10,009 bases of DNA. Origin: CAZLNO01 sp964561005. GTDB taxonomy: Bacteria; Pseudomonadota; Alphaproteobacteria; Kiloniellales; Rhodovibrionaceae. The translations under genes were made by a program, and so were the position numbers. The notes under the pieces were generated by a model. It searched no databases. It was given only the letters and a program-made list of their open reading frames with translations, and was not told where the DNA came from. Shown here one piece after another: positions 1 through 7,330 of this stretch; position 1 is the first letter of the stretch, and each line of letters begins with the position of its first letter. The DNA is taken from positions 1-10,009 of the forward strand of contig CAZLNO010000120.1 of the NCBI GenBank assembly GCA_964561005.1, given 5' to 3'.

Positions 1-616
1 CCGCCAGGCGGTCGGCCAGATAGGCCTCGGCGACGGCGTTGGCGAGGCGGGCGGCCTTTTGCGGATCAGCGCTGCGCAGCCGTACGGCGATGACGCGCGC
101 CCGGCCCACCGGCCGCGCGGTCAGCCGTTGGCGCAGGGCGTCCACGGCGCGCAGGCGCTGCTCCGCCAGCGGGGGCACCTCGGCCGGGGGCCGCAGGCCC
201 AGCGCCACCAGCGGCCCGTCGTCCACGCCGAGCGCCGCGTTGAACTCCGGGTCCCGCAGCAGGTTGTGCCGCCGCACCACCCGGGCCAGCAGGGCGCGCG
301 AGGTGACGACCTCGATCTCGCTGGCGATCAGCGCCGCGTCGCTCTCCGCCGGGCCGCGCGCCGCCTCCTGGCCGGAGGCCCCGGAGCGGTGGGGCTCCAG
401 GATGATGTCGGTCCGCGCGCTGTAGCTGGGCGTCAGGCGCGCGAGCACCAGGCCGGTCAGCAGGAGCAGCAGCGCGGTCACGCCGACCACCGTCGCCCGC
501 CGCCGCCAGAGCACCCGCAGCAGCCCCGTCACGCCGTCCCCGTCCTCTCCGGCCGCCGGCGCGGCGGGCCGTGGCGCGGCGGCGTGGGGACCTTGGCGGG
601 GCAGGGGGCCGTGCAT
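1..616 (-). CDS. Wzz/GumC-type polysaccharide chain-length or export protein, N-terminal part (partial)
   Basis: This is the N-terminal 205 residues of an inner-membrane polysaccharide co-polymerase-type protein; the rest lies beyond the left edge. The visible part has a Pro/Ala-rich cytoplasmic leader (about residues 1-28), a basic stretch (WRRR, 37-40), a strong membrane helix (about 42-59) and the start of the periplasmic Wzz domain, with the typical SARTDIIL strand and an 'SEIEVVTSRALLARVV' segment. Later residues (DPQKAARLANAVAEAYL) match the part of GumC/Wzz proteins leading into the coiled coil. In the family, such proteins set chain length and couple synthesis to the outer-membrane exporter; a C-terminal kinase domain may follow but cannot be seen. 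It is the last visible gene of the operon, 29 bases after the SLBB protein. The ATG at 616 has only a weak ribosome site. A GTG at 532, preceded by GGAGAGG, is an alternative start that would remove the Pro/Ala leader. Family is confident; exact role is inferred. Confidence 0.85.
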   Translation of the reverse strand, partial: MHGPLPRQGPHAAAPRPAAPAAGEDGDGVTGLLRVLWRRRATVVGVTALLLLLTGLVLARLTPSYSARTDIILEPHRSGASGQEAARGPAESDAALIASEIEVVTSRALLARVVRRHNLLRDPEFNAALGVDDGPLVALGLRPPAEVPPLAEQRLRAVDALRQRLTARPVGRARVIAVRLRSADPQKAARLANAVAEAYLADRLA

Positions 617-620
617 CGTT

Positions 621-648
621 CTCGTCGCCGCCTACTCGTCGCCGCCTA
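621..648. repeat. Perfect 14-bp tandem duplication between two export genes
   Basis: The 14-mer CTCGTCGCCGCCTA occurs twice head to tail (621-634 and 635-648) with no mismatch. It covers the TAG stop codon of the SLBB export gene and nearly the whole gap to the next start codon, so the stop triplet is present twice. It looks like a simple slippage duplication that lengthened the intergenic spacer. Confidence 0.85.
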
Positions 649-1215
649 GAAGAACCGCTCGGGCACGCGGATGGTGTCGCCCGGCAGGACGCGCGTGCGC
701 TCGTTCGCCGCGCGGGGCGCGCGCTCGGTGGCCCGCCCGCGCACGATTTGCAGGTCGTCGTCGTCCGCGCGGTAGGTGTAGCCGCCGGCCAGGGCCACCG
801 CCTCCATCACCGTCAGGCCCTGGCGGTAGGGATAGCTGCCCGGCTTCTTCACTTCGCCCAGGATATAGAACGGGCGGTAGTTCAGGACCTGGAGCCCGAC
901 CCGGGGGTGTTTCAGGTAGTCCGGGCGCAGCCGCCCGACGATCGCCGCCTCCGCCTGGCGCAGGGTCAGTCCGCCCAGCGCGATCGGTCCGACCAGGGGA
1001 AAGGCGATGCTGCCGCCGCCGTCCAGCTCGTAGGTGCCCGAGAGGTCTTCGTGGCCGTAGACCGTCACCTCGATCCGGTCGCCGGCGTCCAGGCGGTAGC
1101 GCGCCGGCGCGTCCAGTCCCTCGGCCACGACCGGGCCGGCCCCCGCGAAGAGGGCGCAGGCCGTGGCCATCAAGGCGGCGAGAGTGGCGCGAAGACGGCG
1201 GCGGGTCGCGAACAC
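646..1215 (-). CDS. Polysaccharide export protein, Wza-like, Poly_export plus SLBB domain
   Basis: A 189-residue periplasmic/outer-membrane polysaccharide export protein. I place the start at the GTG at 1215 because a strong GAGGAGGAGG ribosome site lies just upstream and a clean signal peptide follows (RRR, hydrophobic core about 10-27, cleavage likely after VVA, residue 31). Starting at the in-frame ATG at 1314 would put 33 residues of low-complexity sequence inside the upstream gene. Residues about 38-110 form the Poly_export domain (YRLDAGDRIEVTVYG; later ADY-like 'RPDYLKHPRVGLQV'). Residues about 116-165 form an SLBB domain (FYILGEVKKPGSYPY, then TVMEAVALAGG). It is short: only one SLBB unit is seen and the C-terminal amphipathic helix of Wza is absent, as in GumB-type exporters. 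A cysteine at 20 lies inside the hydrophobic core and is a poor lipobox, so it is probably not a lipoprotein. It probably works with the barrel protein upstream and the Wzz-type protein downstream to move an exopolysaccharide out of the cell. Confidence 0.92.
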   Translation of the reverse strand: MFATRRRLRATLAALMATACALFAGAGPVVAEGLDAPARYRLDAGDRIEVTVYGHEDLSGTYELDGGGSIAFPLVGPIALGGLTLRQAEAAIVGRLRPDYLKHPRVGLQVLNYRPFYILGEVKKPGSYPYRQGLTVMEAVALAGGYTYRADDDDLQIVRGRATERAPRAANERTRVLPGDTIRVPERFF

Positions 1216-1231
1216 GGCGGGCCCCTCCTCC

Positions 1232-2479
1232 TCAATACTGCACGGCGGCCCCGAGGGTGACGCGGTTGCGGGTGAAGTCGGCATCGGCGGTCGAGACGCG
1301 CTTGGTGAAGCCATAGTCGAAGGTCAGGTGCAGATAGCGGTTCGCCCGATAGGCGGCGTCGAAGCCACCGGCGAAGGTGGTGTCCTCGCGGGCGATGCCG
1401 GCGAAGGTGTTGCGGGCGAAGGCGAGGTCGACGCCGAGCAGGATGTCGCGGCGCAGCTCGTGCTCGCCGCGCAGGCTGCCGCGCGTGGCGAAGAAAGTGG
1501 AGGCGCCGCGCAGCGTGCTCTGCTGCAACTCGCGGATCAGGGTGCCGCGCACGCTGGTCAGCGGCGACAGGCGCTGCACGGCGGTCATCTCCGCCACCAC
1601 GCCGGTCACGTCGTCGAACAGCGGGTCGTCGAAGCGCTGCCGCCGCAGGCCCAGCCGGGCCTCCAGCACGCCGGCGGCGGACATGCGGTAACGCGTCCCG
1701 ATCGCCGCCTCCAGCGCCGTCGAGTCGCGGTCGAAGCCGTTGTCGTCGCGCGCCTCGTCGTAGCGCTGCAGGTCGAAGCCGGCCTCGACGAAGGGCTCCA
1801 GGGCCGGGCTCAAGCCGTAGCTCAGGCGGCCCGCCACGCGCGCCACCTCGCGGTCGCGGTCGTCGTTGTTGATCTCGCCGCCGTTGCGGGCGTCCACGTC
1901 GCCGAAGTCGAGGCTTTCGTAGCTGGCGGCGAACGCCAGTCCCAGGCGGCCAAGCTGCTGCTCGGCGCGCAGCGAGCCGCCGAGGCGGTCGATCGGCGTG
2001 GGCTCCTTGCCGCCGGGGTCGTCGGGCGATGTGCGCGGCTCGCGCAGCCGGCGCGCGTGCAGCTCGCCCGTCAGCTTCGTCTCCCGGCCAAGGTCCAGGC
2101 GGCCGTCCGCGCGGACGCCGTAGTCCAGGCTGTCCTCGCCGCCGTTGTCGGCGTGCAGGCGCTGCGTCGCCTCGGCGGTCAGATCCAGGTCGTGGCGCGA
2201 CCATTGCCCGTCCAGGCGCAGGCGGGGCTGGATCGTGGTCACCAGGTCCGCCTCGCCGCCGTCCGCTTCGGCGAAGAGGTTGTCGTCGTAGGTCTCGCGC
2301 AGCCCGACGGACGCATAGCCGAGAAAGGGACCCAGGCGGACGCCCGCCGGGTCGGTGGCGGGCCGCGCGCGCTCGCCGACCATCTGGCCGGGCCTCGGTT
2401 CGGCGGCGCCGGCGGGGAGCATCCCCAGGCTGCCCAGCAGGACCGACACCAGGGTAAGAAGGCGCCGCATCGAGGCCAA
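1232..2479 (-). CDS. Outer-membrane beta-barrel protein of an exopolysaccharide operon
   Basis: A 415-residue secreted protein with a signal peptide (about residues 1-26, core LLTLVSVLLGSLGML, cleavage near AGAA-E). The mature part is a chain of alternating polar and hydrophobic strands, with motifs such as LRETYDDNLF, YRANRYLHLTFDYGF and a C-terminal strand ending in tyrosine (TLGAAVQY), as expected for an outer-membrane barrel. It resembles the BBP2_2-type barrel proteins that accompany Wza/Wzz genes in exopolysaccharide clusters. The start is uncertain: a TTG at 2479 has GGAGG at a 10-base spacing, whereas the ATG at 2470 (three residues shorter) has none at a good distance. The stop at 1232 is followed directly by the ribosome site of the SLBB gene, so translation of the two is closely linked. 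It probably acts in secretion or outer-membrane passage of the polymer; the precise function is not known from sequence. Confidence 0.82.
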   Translation of the reverse strand: MASMRRLLTLVSVLLGSLGMLPAGAAEPRPGQMVGERARPATDPAGVRLGPFLGYASVGLRETYDDNLFAEADGGEADLVTTIQPRLRLDGQWSRHDLDLTAEATQRLHADNGGEDSLDYGVRADGRLDLGRETKLTGELHARRLREPRTSPDDPGGKEPTPIDRLGGSLRAEQQLGRLGLAFAASYESLDFGDVDARNGGEINNDDRDREVARVAGRLSYGLSPALEPFVEAGFDLQRYDEARDDNGFDRDSTALEAAIGTRYRMSAAGVLEARLGLRRQRFDDPLFDDVTGVVAEMTAVQRLSPLTSVRGTLIRELQQSTLRGASTFFATRGSLRGEHELRRDILLGVDLAFARNTFAGIAREDTTFAGGFDAAYRANRYLHLTFDYGFTKRVSTADADFTRNRVTLGAAVQY

Positions 2480-2502
2480 GTCCGCGCCGCCTCCCGCCGT
2501 GC

Positions 2503-3228
2503 TCAGAAAGCCGACAGCGCGGAGGGGCTGGCGGTGGGACTCGGCCCCACGACCGTGGTCGTCAGCGCCGAGGACAGCAGCGGTCCGGTGCCCAGCGCCG
2601 GCGGGCGCGAGGGCGTCAGGCTCGGCGGCGGGCCGCCCTGTCGGCCCGTGCCAAGGTCCGCCCGTCCCAGCCCGCGTGGCGCCGTGTTCCGCCCGCGTCC
2701 CGCCCTCTTCCGCTCGCGTCCCGCAACGGCGGTCCGCGGCGCGTCCAGCCCCGCCGCGTCGGAAGACCGGCCGCGCGAGTCCGCCGCTTCCGCGACTCCC
2801 TCGACAGCGCGAACCGGCACCCGCAGGCCGCCGTCGGCCAGGCCCATGCCCTGGCGCGCGCGGGCGATCAGGGCCTGACGGTCCGGCGCGCGGTGGGCGG
2901 CATAGCGCGCGATGGCCGCCAGCATGACGGGATCGCCCTCGCCGTGCCGCCGCAGCAGGCGCTCAACGGCCGCCGTCACCGCCGCATCGTCGTCGTGCAG
3001 CAGCAGCGCGTCGAGCCGTGCCGTCAGGCCCGGCGGCAGCGTGACGCCGAGCCCGCCGTCGAGCGTCACCTCGGCGGCGCCACCGTCGAACAGGCGCACC
3101 GCCCCCTCTTCCGCCCGCGCCGCTCCGCAGCCGAGCGCCAGCACCGCCAGCACCGCGATGCATGCGCGCCAAAGCGGCCACCGCCTCCCCGTGCCCCCGG
3201 AACGCAGTGGGATAGCCCGGATCGTCAT
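2503..3228 (-). CDS. Uncharacterised secreted protein, first gene of the exopolysaccharide operon
   Basis: A 241-residue protein I do not recognise. It has a basic N-terminus (GRRWPLWR) and a hydrophobic segment (about 21-36) ending in AARA-EE, a good signal-peptidase I site near residue 40; LGC within the core is a weaker lipobox candidate. Residues about 41-145 look folded: a predicted strand-rich start (AVRLFDGGAAEVTLDGGLGVTLPPGL) followed by helical segments (DAAVTAAVERLLRRHG, PVMLAAIARYAAH, DRQALIARARQGM). From about residue 150 the sequence becomes a Pro/Gly/Arg/Ser-rich, probably disordered tail ending in SALSAF. Codon third positions remain G/C rich to the end, so the tail is real coding sequence. 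The ATG at 3228 has AGGTG a few bases upstream. The gene heads the operon and ends 23 bases before the barrel gene, so a periplasmic role in polymer export or assembly is likely by context only. Confidence 0.72.
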   Translation of the reverse strand: MTIRAIPLRSGGTGRRWPLWRACIAVLAVLALGCGAARAEEGAVRLFDGGAAEVTLDGGLGVTLPPGLTARLDALLLHDDDAAVTAAVERLLRRHGEGDPVMLAAIARYAAHRAPDRQALIARARQGMGLADGGLRVPVRAVEGVAEAADSRGRSSDAAGLDAPRTAVAGRERKRAGRGRNTAPRGLGRADLGTGRQGGPPPSLTPSRPPALGTGPLLSSALTTTVVGPSPTASPSALSAF

Positions 3229-3276
3229 GCTGCACCTGCCGCGCGACGTAATACCCTCGTATGCATCACGCGAAAG

Positions 3277-3305
3277 GTATCAGCGTGCGAAGCGAAGGCA
3301 AGCAA
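3277..3305 (-). promoter_or_regulatory. Candidate promoter of the exopolysaccharide operon
   Basis: On the minus strand TTGCTT (3305-3300) and TGATAC (3282-3277) are separated by 17 bases, a good fit to a housekeeping promoter. It lies in the most A/T-rich stretch between 2503 and the gap, about 50 bases upstream of the start at 3228. The region 3229-3366 holds no convincing gene. This is pattern matching only; no start site is known. Confidence 0.45.
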
Positions 3306-3366
3306 AAAGCGTTATGGCGAGAGGCGATTCGCGTCTGTGGGGTCGTGACGCACCTGCCGGCGCGTC

Positions 3367-3466
3367 NNNNNNNNNNNNNNNNNNNNNNNNNNNNNNNNNN
3401 NNNNNNNNNNNNNNNNNNNNNNNNNNNNNNNNNNNNNNNNNNNNNNNNNNNNNNNNNNNNNNNNNN
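3367..3466. other. Assembly gap (100 Ns)
   Basis: One hundred consecutive N characters, the customary placeholder for a scaffold gap of unknown length. Nothing can be said about the missing bases. The same octamer GGCGCGTC borders the gap on both sides (3359-3366 and 3467-3474), so the flanking contigs could overlap or the gap could lie in a repeat. Linkage of the exopolysaccharide and sarcosine oxidase operons therefore rests on the scaffolding. Confidence 0.98.
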
Positions 3467-3485
3467 GGCGCGTCAACGGCGCGCC
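3467..3485 (-). terminator. GC-rich hairpin directly after soxG, possible terminator (cut by gap)
   Basis: GGCGCG (3467-3472) and CGCGCC (3480-3485) can pair across a 7-base loop, immediately after the soxG stop codon. It could be the stem of a transcription terminator. Any T-tract would fall in the gap, so this cannot be decided. Such a stem may also explain why the assembly breaks here. Confidence 0.3.
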
Positions 3486-4103
3486 TCAGCCGCCCGCCAC
3501 GCGGTAGCCGTACTCCCCGGCCATCGTGGTGAGGAAGTCCCAGAGGTCGCGGGCGAAGCCGCGCATGACGACGAGGTGATACTCGTCCAGTCCGGTGCGC
3601 CAGAGCTGCACGGCGGTGTGGTTGATCGTGGTCGCGGCCACGTCGCCGACGGCGAAAACCTTGGGGTCGAGGTCGACCGGCGCGCCCTTGGCCAGCAGGT
3701 CGCGCACGCGCGGCCCCTCCAGGCGCAGCACGCTCTGGCCGTGGCTCTGGTCGGCCAGCGCGGCGGCGTCGCCCACGGCGGCGCGCAGGCGCTGTTGCAG
3801 GGCATGGCCGAAGGCGCCCTCCTGCACGGCGTACCAGCGATCCAGCCCGGCCCAGAGCAGCAGCAGGCGCTCGCCCTGGGCGCTGCGGCCGGGCTCGGGC
3901 AGGTCGAGGCCCAGGCCGTCCTTCACCTTCGCCTGGAGCGTCTCCAGGCCGCCGGGACGGGCGATCATGGCCACCAGCGCCAGATCGGTGCGCTCGCGCA
4001 GGGTGACGCCGGGGCCGTCGGCGCCGAGGACGCCGTGCTCGCCGGGGCGCAGCACCGCCGCCAGCGGCGAGCGGGGCTTCAGGGTGCGCTGCTTGTCAGC
4101 CAC
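3486..4103 (-). CDS. soxG: Sarcosine oxidase, gamma subunit
   Basis: A 205-residue subunit of heterotetrameric sarcosine oxidase, cytoplasmic. The family is distantly related to the folate-binding GcvT/YgfZ fold and packs against the alpha subunit. Typical features seen are the RSPLAAVL start, ALVAMIARPG, the LLLWAGLDRWYAV strand, DQSHGQSVLRLEGPRVRDLLAKG, and the end DEYHLVVMRGFARDLWDFLTTMAGEYGY. Length is normal for the family. The start is a GTG at 4103, overlapping the end of soxA by 8 bases, with a GGAGGGAGAG ribosome site upstream inside soxA, so translation is coupled. It is the last gene of the operon before the assembly gap. Confidence 0.95.
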   Translation of the reverse strand: MADKQRTLKPRSPLAAVLRPGEHGVLGADGPGVTLRERTDLALVAMIARPGGLETLQAKVKDGLGLDLPEPGRSAQGERLLLLWAGLDRWYAVQEGAFGHALQQRLRAAVGDAAALADQSHGQSVLRLEGPRVRDLLAKGAPVDLDPKVFAVGDVAATTINHTAVQLWRTGLDEYHLVVMRGFARDLWDFLTTMAGEYGYRVAGG

Positions 4104-7041
4104 GTTGCCGCTCTCCCTCCGGATCGAAGAAGACGTGGTCCACCACCTCGCAGACCACGTCGGAGTCGCGCAGCAGGTCCACCGCGCGGATGCGCTCGCC
4201 CTTGCGCTCCGCCCCGCCGCTCAGCATCGCCAGGCCGATGTAGTGGCCCAGCCTCGGGCTGTAGGTGACCGAGGTGACGTGGCCCTGGTCGTTCGCGATC
4301 GTCGCCGCCGCGCCCTCGGGCAGCAGATGCGCGCCGGCGCGCAGGCGGGCCGCGCGGTCCACCGGCACGAGGCCGACCAGCCGCGGCCGGTCCGGGCGGG
4401 TCAAACCCGGCCGCTGCGCCAGGCGGCGGCCGATGTAGTCCTTCTTCGTGCTCATCATCCGGCTGAAGCCCAGGTCGGCGGCGGTGGTGCGGCCGTCCAA
4501 CTCGGCGCCGGTGACGTGGCCCTTCTCGATGCGCATGAGGTCCAGCGCCTCCAGGCCATAGGGCGTGATGCCCAGCTCCGCCCCTTCCTCCATCAGCAGC
4601 TCCGCCACCGCGTGGCCGAAGTCGGCGGGGACGTTCAGCTCGAAGCCCAGCTCGCCGGAGAAGGTGATGCGGAACAGCCGCGCCGGCACGCCGTGCAGCG
4701 CCAGCTCGCGCGCGCCCAGGAAGGGGAAGGCCTCGTTCGACAGGTCCTCGTCCGGGAAGACGCGCTGCATCAGCTCGCGCGCCCTCGGCCCGGCGACGGC
4801 GAGCCCGGCCCACTGGTCGGTGACGGAGATATAGGTGACGTCCAGCTCCGGCCAGAGCACCTGGTGGCAGAACTCCACGTGCGCCATCACCTTGCCGGCC
4901 TGGCCGGTGGTGGTGGTCATCAGGTAGTGCTGCTCGCTCAGGCGGGAGGTGGTGCCGTCGTCCAGCACGATCCCGTCCTCGCGCAGCATCAGGCCGTAGC
5001 GCGCCTTGCCCACCGGCAAGCCCTTCCAGCCGTTGATGTAGAGGCGGTTCAGGAACTCCGCCGCGTCCGGGCCCTGGATGTCGATCTTGCCCAGGGTCGA
5101 GACGTCGGTCAGGCCCAGGCCGTTTCGCGTCGCCTCGGCCTCGCGGTAGGCGGCCTGGATGACGTCCTCGCCCGCGCGCGGGAAGGCGCGGACGCGCAGC
5201 CACGCCCCGGCCTCGACGAAGACCGCGCCCATCGAATCGGCCCAGTCGTGCAGCGGCGTGCGGCGCACCGGCTGGAAGGTCCGCTGCCGGCTGTAGCCGG
5301 CGAAGGCGGCGGCGCTGACCGGGGTGTAGGGCGGGCGGAAGGTGGTGGTGCCGACCTCGGGGATGGGCTTGTCGCGCGCCTCGGCCAGGATGGCCAGGCC
5401 GACGATGTTGCTGATCTTGCCCTGGTCGGTCGCCATGCCCAGCGTGGTGTAGCGCTTCATGTGCTCCACCGAGGCATAGCCCTCGCGGGCGGCCAGCTTG
5501 ACGTCGGCGACGGTGACGTCGTTCTGCGGATCGACGAAGGCTTTCTTCTCCTGGCCCGGCACGTACCACAGCGGCAGGAGCCCGCCGTTCGGCGGGTCGG
5601 CGGCGGCGGGCAGGTCCAGCGCCTCGGCCGAGTGGCCGCAGGCCGCGGCGGCGGCGCGGCCCGCCTCGGCCCCGTCGTTCAGCGCCGCCTCGGTGGAAAA
5701 GCGGCCGGCGGCGGCACCGGCCGAGACTTCCGCCTGTCGCGGCGGGCCGGGGATGAAGGCGTGCAGCACGTCGTCCCACACCGGCTTCGGCCCGGTCTGC
5801 GAGGACAGGTGCACCGCGGGGTTCCAGCCGCCGGCGAGGCACAGCAGGTCGCAGGCGATGCGCTGCCCGCCGTCCAGCACCACGCCCTTCAGCCGCCGGC
5901 CGCCGCGCGCCTCGCGCACCACGGCGTTGCGGAAGGTGGGGGCGTCGGACCCGGCGCCGTCGCCCTTTGCGCGGGAATCGACGACGGCGGCGACCTCGAC
6001 CCCGGCGTGGGCGAGGTCGTTCGCCGTGGCGTGGATGTCGTCGTTGTTGCCGAAGACGACGGCGCGCGCGCCCGGCCGCACGCCATGGCGGTTGGCGTAG
6101 GCGCGCGCCGCCGAGGCCAGCATGACGCCCGGCAGGTCGTTGCCGGGGAAGGCGATCGGCCGCTCGTGCGCGCCGGCGGCGATGACGACGCGCTCGGCCT
6201 CGATCTTCCACAGCCGCTCGCGCGGGCTGTGCGGCGCGGGCTCGGGCAGGTGCTCGCCGACCAGCTCGATGGCGCCCAGCACGTTGTCGTCGTAGAAACC
6301 GAACACCGTGGTGCGCGGCAGGACGCGGACGTTCTCCAACCCCGCCAGTTCGGCCAGCGTCGCGTCGGCCCAGGCCGGGCCGTCCCGCTCCCCGATGGTG
6401 ACCCGCTCGTTCAGCAGGCTGCCGCCCGGGCGCGGCCCCTCGTCGCAGAGCACCACGCGCGCGCCGGCGCGGCCGGCCGCCAGCGCCGCCGCCAGGCCGG
6501 CCGGCCCGCCGCCGGCGACCAGCACGTCGCAGTGCAGGTGGGCGCGCTCGTAGCGGTCGGGGTCGTTGTGGCCGGAGGCGCGGCCCAGCCCGGCCGAGCG
6601 GCGGATCAGCGGCTCGTAGACCGCCTCCCAGAACTTCCGGGGCCACATGAAGGTCTTGTAGTAGAACCCGGCCGGCAGGAACGGCGCCAGCAGGCCGTTC
6701 ACCGACATCGCGTCGAGGGCCAGCGAGGGCCAGCGGTTCTGGCTGTTCGCCTCCAGGCCGTCGTAGAGTTCCGCCACGGTGGCGCGAACGTTGGGGGTCC
6801 TGCGCGCGCCGGCGCGCAGCTCGACCAGGGCGTTGGGCTCGGCCGCGCCGGCGGTCATCACGCCGCGCGGACGGTGGTACTTGAAGCTTCGCCCCATCAG
6901 GCGCACGCCGTTGGCCAGCAGGGCGGAGGCCAGGGTGTCGCCCTGATAGCCGGTGTACTCGCGGCCGTCGAAGCGGAAGGTGAGCGGCCTGTCGCGGTCG
7001 ATCAGGCCGCCGGCCTCGGTGCGGAAGGGCTGGTCGATCAC
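4096..7041 (-). CDS. soxA: Sarcosine oxidase, alpha subunit
   Basis: The 981-residue large subunit. With beta, gamma and delta it converts sarcosine, tetrahydrofolate and O2 to glycine, 5,10-methylene-THF and H2O2. Domains in order: an N-terminal Fer2_4-like fold (about 15-105; TFRFDGREYTGYQGDTLASALLANG, MGRSFKYHRPRG) without the iron-sulfur cysteines; a dinucleotide-binding domain (CDVLVAGGGPAGLAAALAAG, about 171-190); a second nucleotide-binding segment (AVVFGNNDDIHATANDLA, about 327-344); and a C-terminal GcvT-like, folate-binding domain from about 600 to the end (DVSTLGKIDIQGPDAAEFLNRLY; RITFSGELGFELNVP; GLEALDLMRIEKGHV). Length fits the family. The start is the GTG at 7041, whose ATGA-like GTGA overlap with the soxD stop shows coupling; in-frame sequence further upstream (to 7290) is soxD read in another frame. 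No defect was seen in the reading frame or motifs. Confidence 0.96.
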   Translation of the reverse strand: MIDQPFRTEAGGLIDRDRPLTFRFDGREYTGYQGDTLASALLANGVRLMGRSFKYHRPRGVMTAGAAEPNALVELRAGARRTPNVRATVAELYDGLEANSQNRWPSLALDAMSVNGLLAPFLPAGFYYKTFMWPRKFWEAVYEPLIRRSAGLGRASGHNDPDRYERAHLHCDVLVAGGGPAGLAAALAAGRAGARVVLCDEGPRPGGSLLNERVTIGERDGPAWADATLAELAGLENVRVLPRTTVFGFYDDNVLGAIELVGEHLPEPAPHSPRERLWKIEAERVVIAAGAHERPIAFPGNDLPGVMLASAARAYANRHGVRPGARAVVFGNNDDIHATANDLAHAGVEVAAVVDSRAKGDGAGSDAPTFRNAVVREARGGRRLKGVVLDGGQRIACDLLCLAGGWNPAVHLSSQTGPKPVWDDVLHAFIPGPPRQAEVSAGAAAGRFSTEAALNDGAEAGRAAAAACGHSAEALDLPAAADPPNGGLLPLWYVPGQEKKAFVDPQNDVTVADVKLAAREGYASVEHMKRYTTLGMATDQGKISNIVGLAILAEARDKPIPEVGTTTFRPPYTPVSAAAFAGYSRQRTFQPVRRTPLHDWADSMGAVFVEAGAWLRVRAFPRAGEDVIQAAYREAEATRNGLGLTDVSTLGKIDIQGPDAAEFLNRLYINGWKGLPVGKARYGLMLREDGIVLDDGTTSRLSEQHYLMTTTTGQAGKVMAHVEFCHQVLWPELDVTYISVTDQWAGLAVAGPRARELMQRVFPDEDLSNEAFPFLGARELALHGVPARLFRITFSGELGFELNVPADFGHAVAELLMEEGAELGITPYGLEALDLMRIEKGHVTGAELDGRTTAADLGFSRMMSTKKDYIGRRLAQRPGLTRPDRPRLVGLVPVDRAARLRAGAHLLPEGAAATIANDQGHVTSVTYSPRLGHYIGLAMLSGGAERKGERIRAVDLLRDSDVVCEVVDHVFFDPEGERQRG

Positions 7042-7310
7042 GCCTGCCGCCCCCCGTCGTCGCGCGCCAGACGGGCGCCGAAGACCTCGTGCGTGGCGGT
7101 GTCGCGCCGGACCACCAGCCAGGCGCGGCAGCCGCCGACGTGGTGCCACAGCTCCTCGTGCGGGCCCCTGGGGTTGTCGCGCAGGTAGACGTAGTCGTGC
7201 CAGGCCGTCAGGTCGCTCTCCTCCGGATGCGGCCGGCGCACGGTGGCGTCGCCCAGGTAGGTGAATTCCTCCGAGGTGCGCGGACCGCACAGCGGGCAGG
7301 GAATGCGCAT
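7038..7310 (-). CDS. soxD: Sarcosine oxidase, delta subunit
   Basis: A 90-residue zinc-binding small subunit of the sarcosine oxidase tetramer. The N-terminal CPLC pair (Cys5 and Cys8), HH at 56-57 and Cys61 (in WHHVGGCRAW) match the Cys-Cys...His...Cys zinc ligands of the family. Other family signatures are EFTYLGDATVRRP and WHDYVYLRDNPRGPHEELW. The ATG at 7310 has a GAGGT ribosome site. The gene starts 20 bases after soxB and its TGA overlaps the GTG start of soxA by 4 bases. A short repeat of CTCAGTGCA (7319-7327 and 7330-7338) lies between soxB and soxD and supplies that ribosome site. Confidence 0.96.
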   Translation of the reverse strand: MRIPCPLCGPRTSEEFTYLGDATVRRPHPEESDLTAWHDYVYLRDNPRGPHEELWHHVGGCRAWLVVRRDTATHEVFGARLARDDGGRQA

Positions 7311-7330
7311 GGCGTGACCTCAGTGCAAGC

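Noticed and set aside
1163..2878. An open frame of 571 codons on the plus strand
   Set aside because: It crosses three well-supported minus-strand genes and has a repetitive Ala/Val/Arg/Gln composition with no recognisable domain; it is a GC-driven shadow.
3261..3366. A possible small plus-strand gene entering the assembly gap
   Set aside because: No ribosome site, no recognisable sequence, and the frame only continues because Ns carry no stop codons; the region fits better as promoter DNA for the minus-strand operon.
4079..6646. An 855-codon minus-strand frame overlapping soxA
   Set aside because: It is an alternative frame of soxA with extreme Arg/Ala/Gly content; the soxA frame carries all the family motifs.
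3595..7188. An open frame of 1197 codons on the plus strand, opposite soxA
   Set aside because: It is antisense to soxA, a clear, complete family member. Its translation is a low-complexity mix rich in Arg, Gly, Ala, Val and Gln, as expected for the reverse strand of a very GC-rich gene where stops are rare.
7042..7290. N-terminal extension of soxA to 7290
   Set aside because: The added 83 residues are soxD read in another frame. The GTG at 7041 overlapping the soxD stop gives the family-typical N-terminus.
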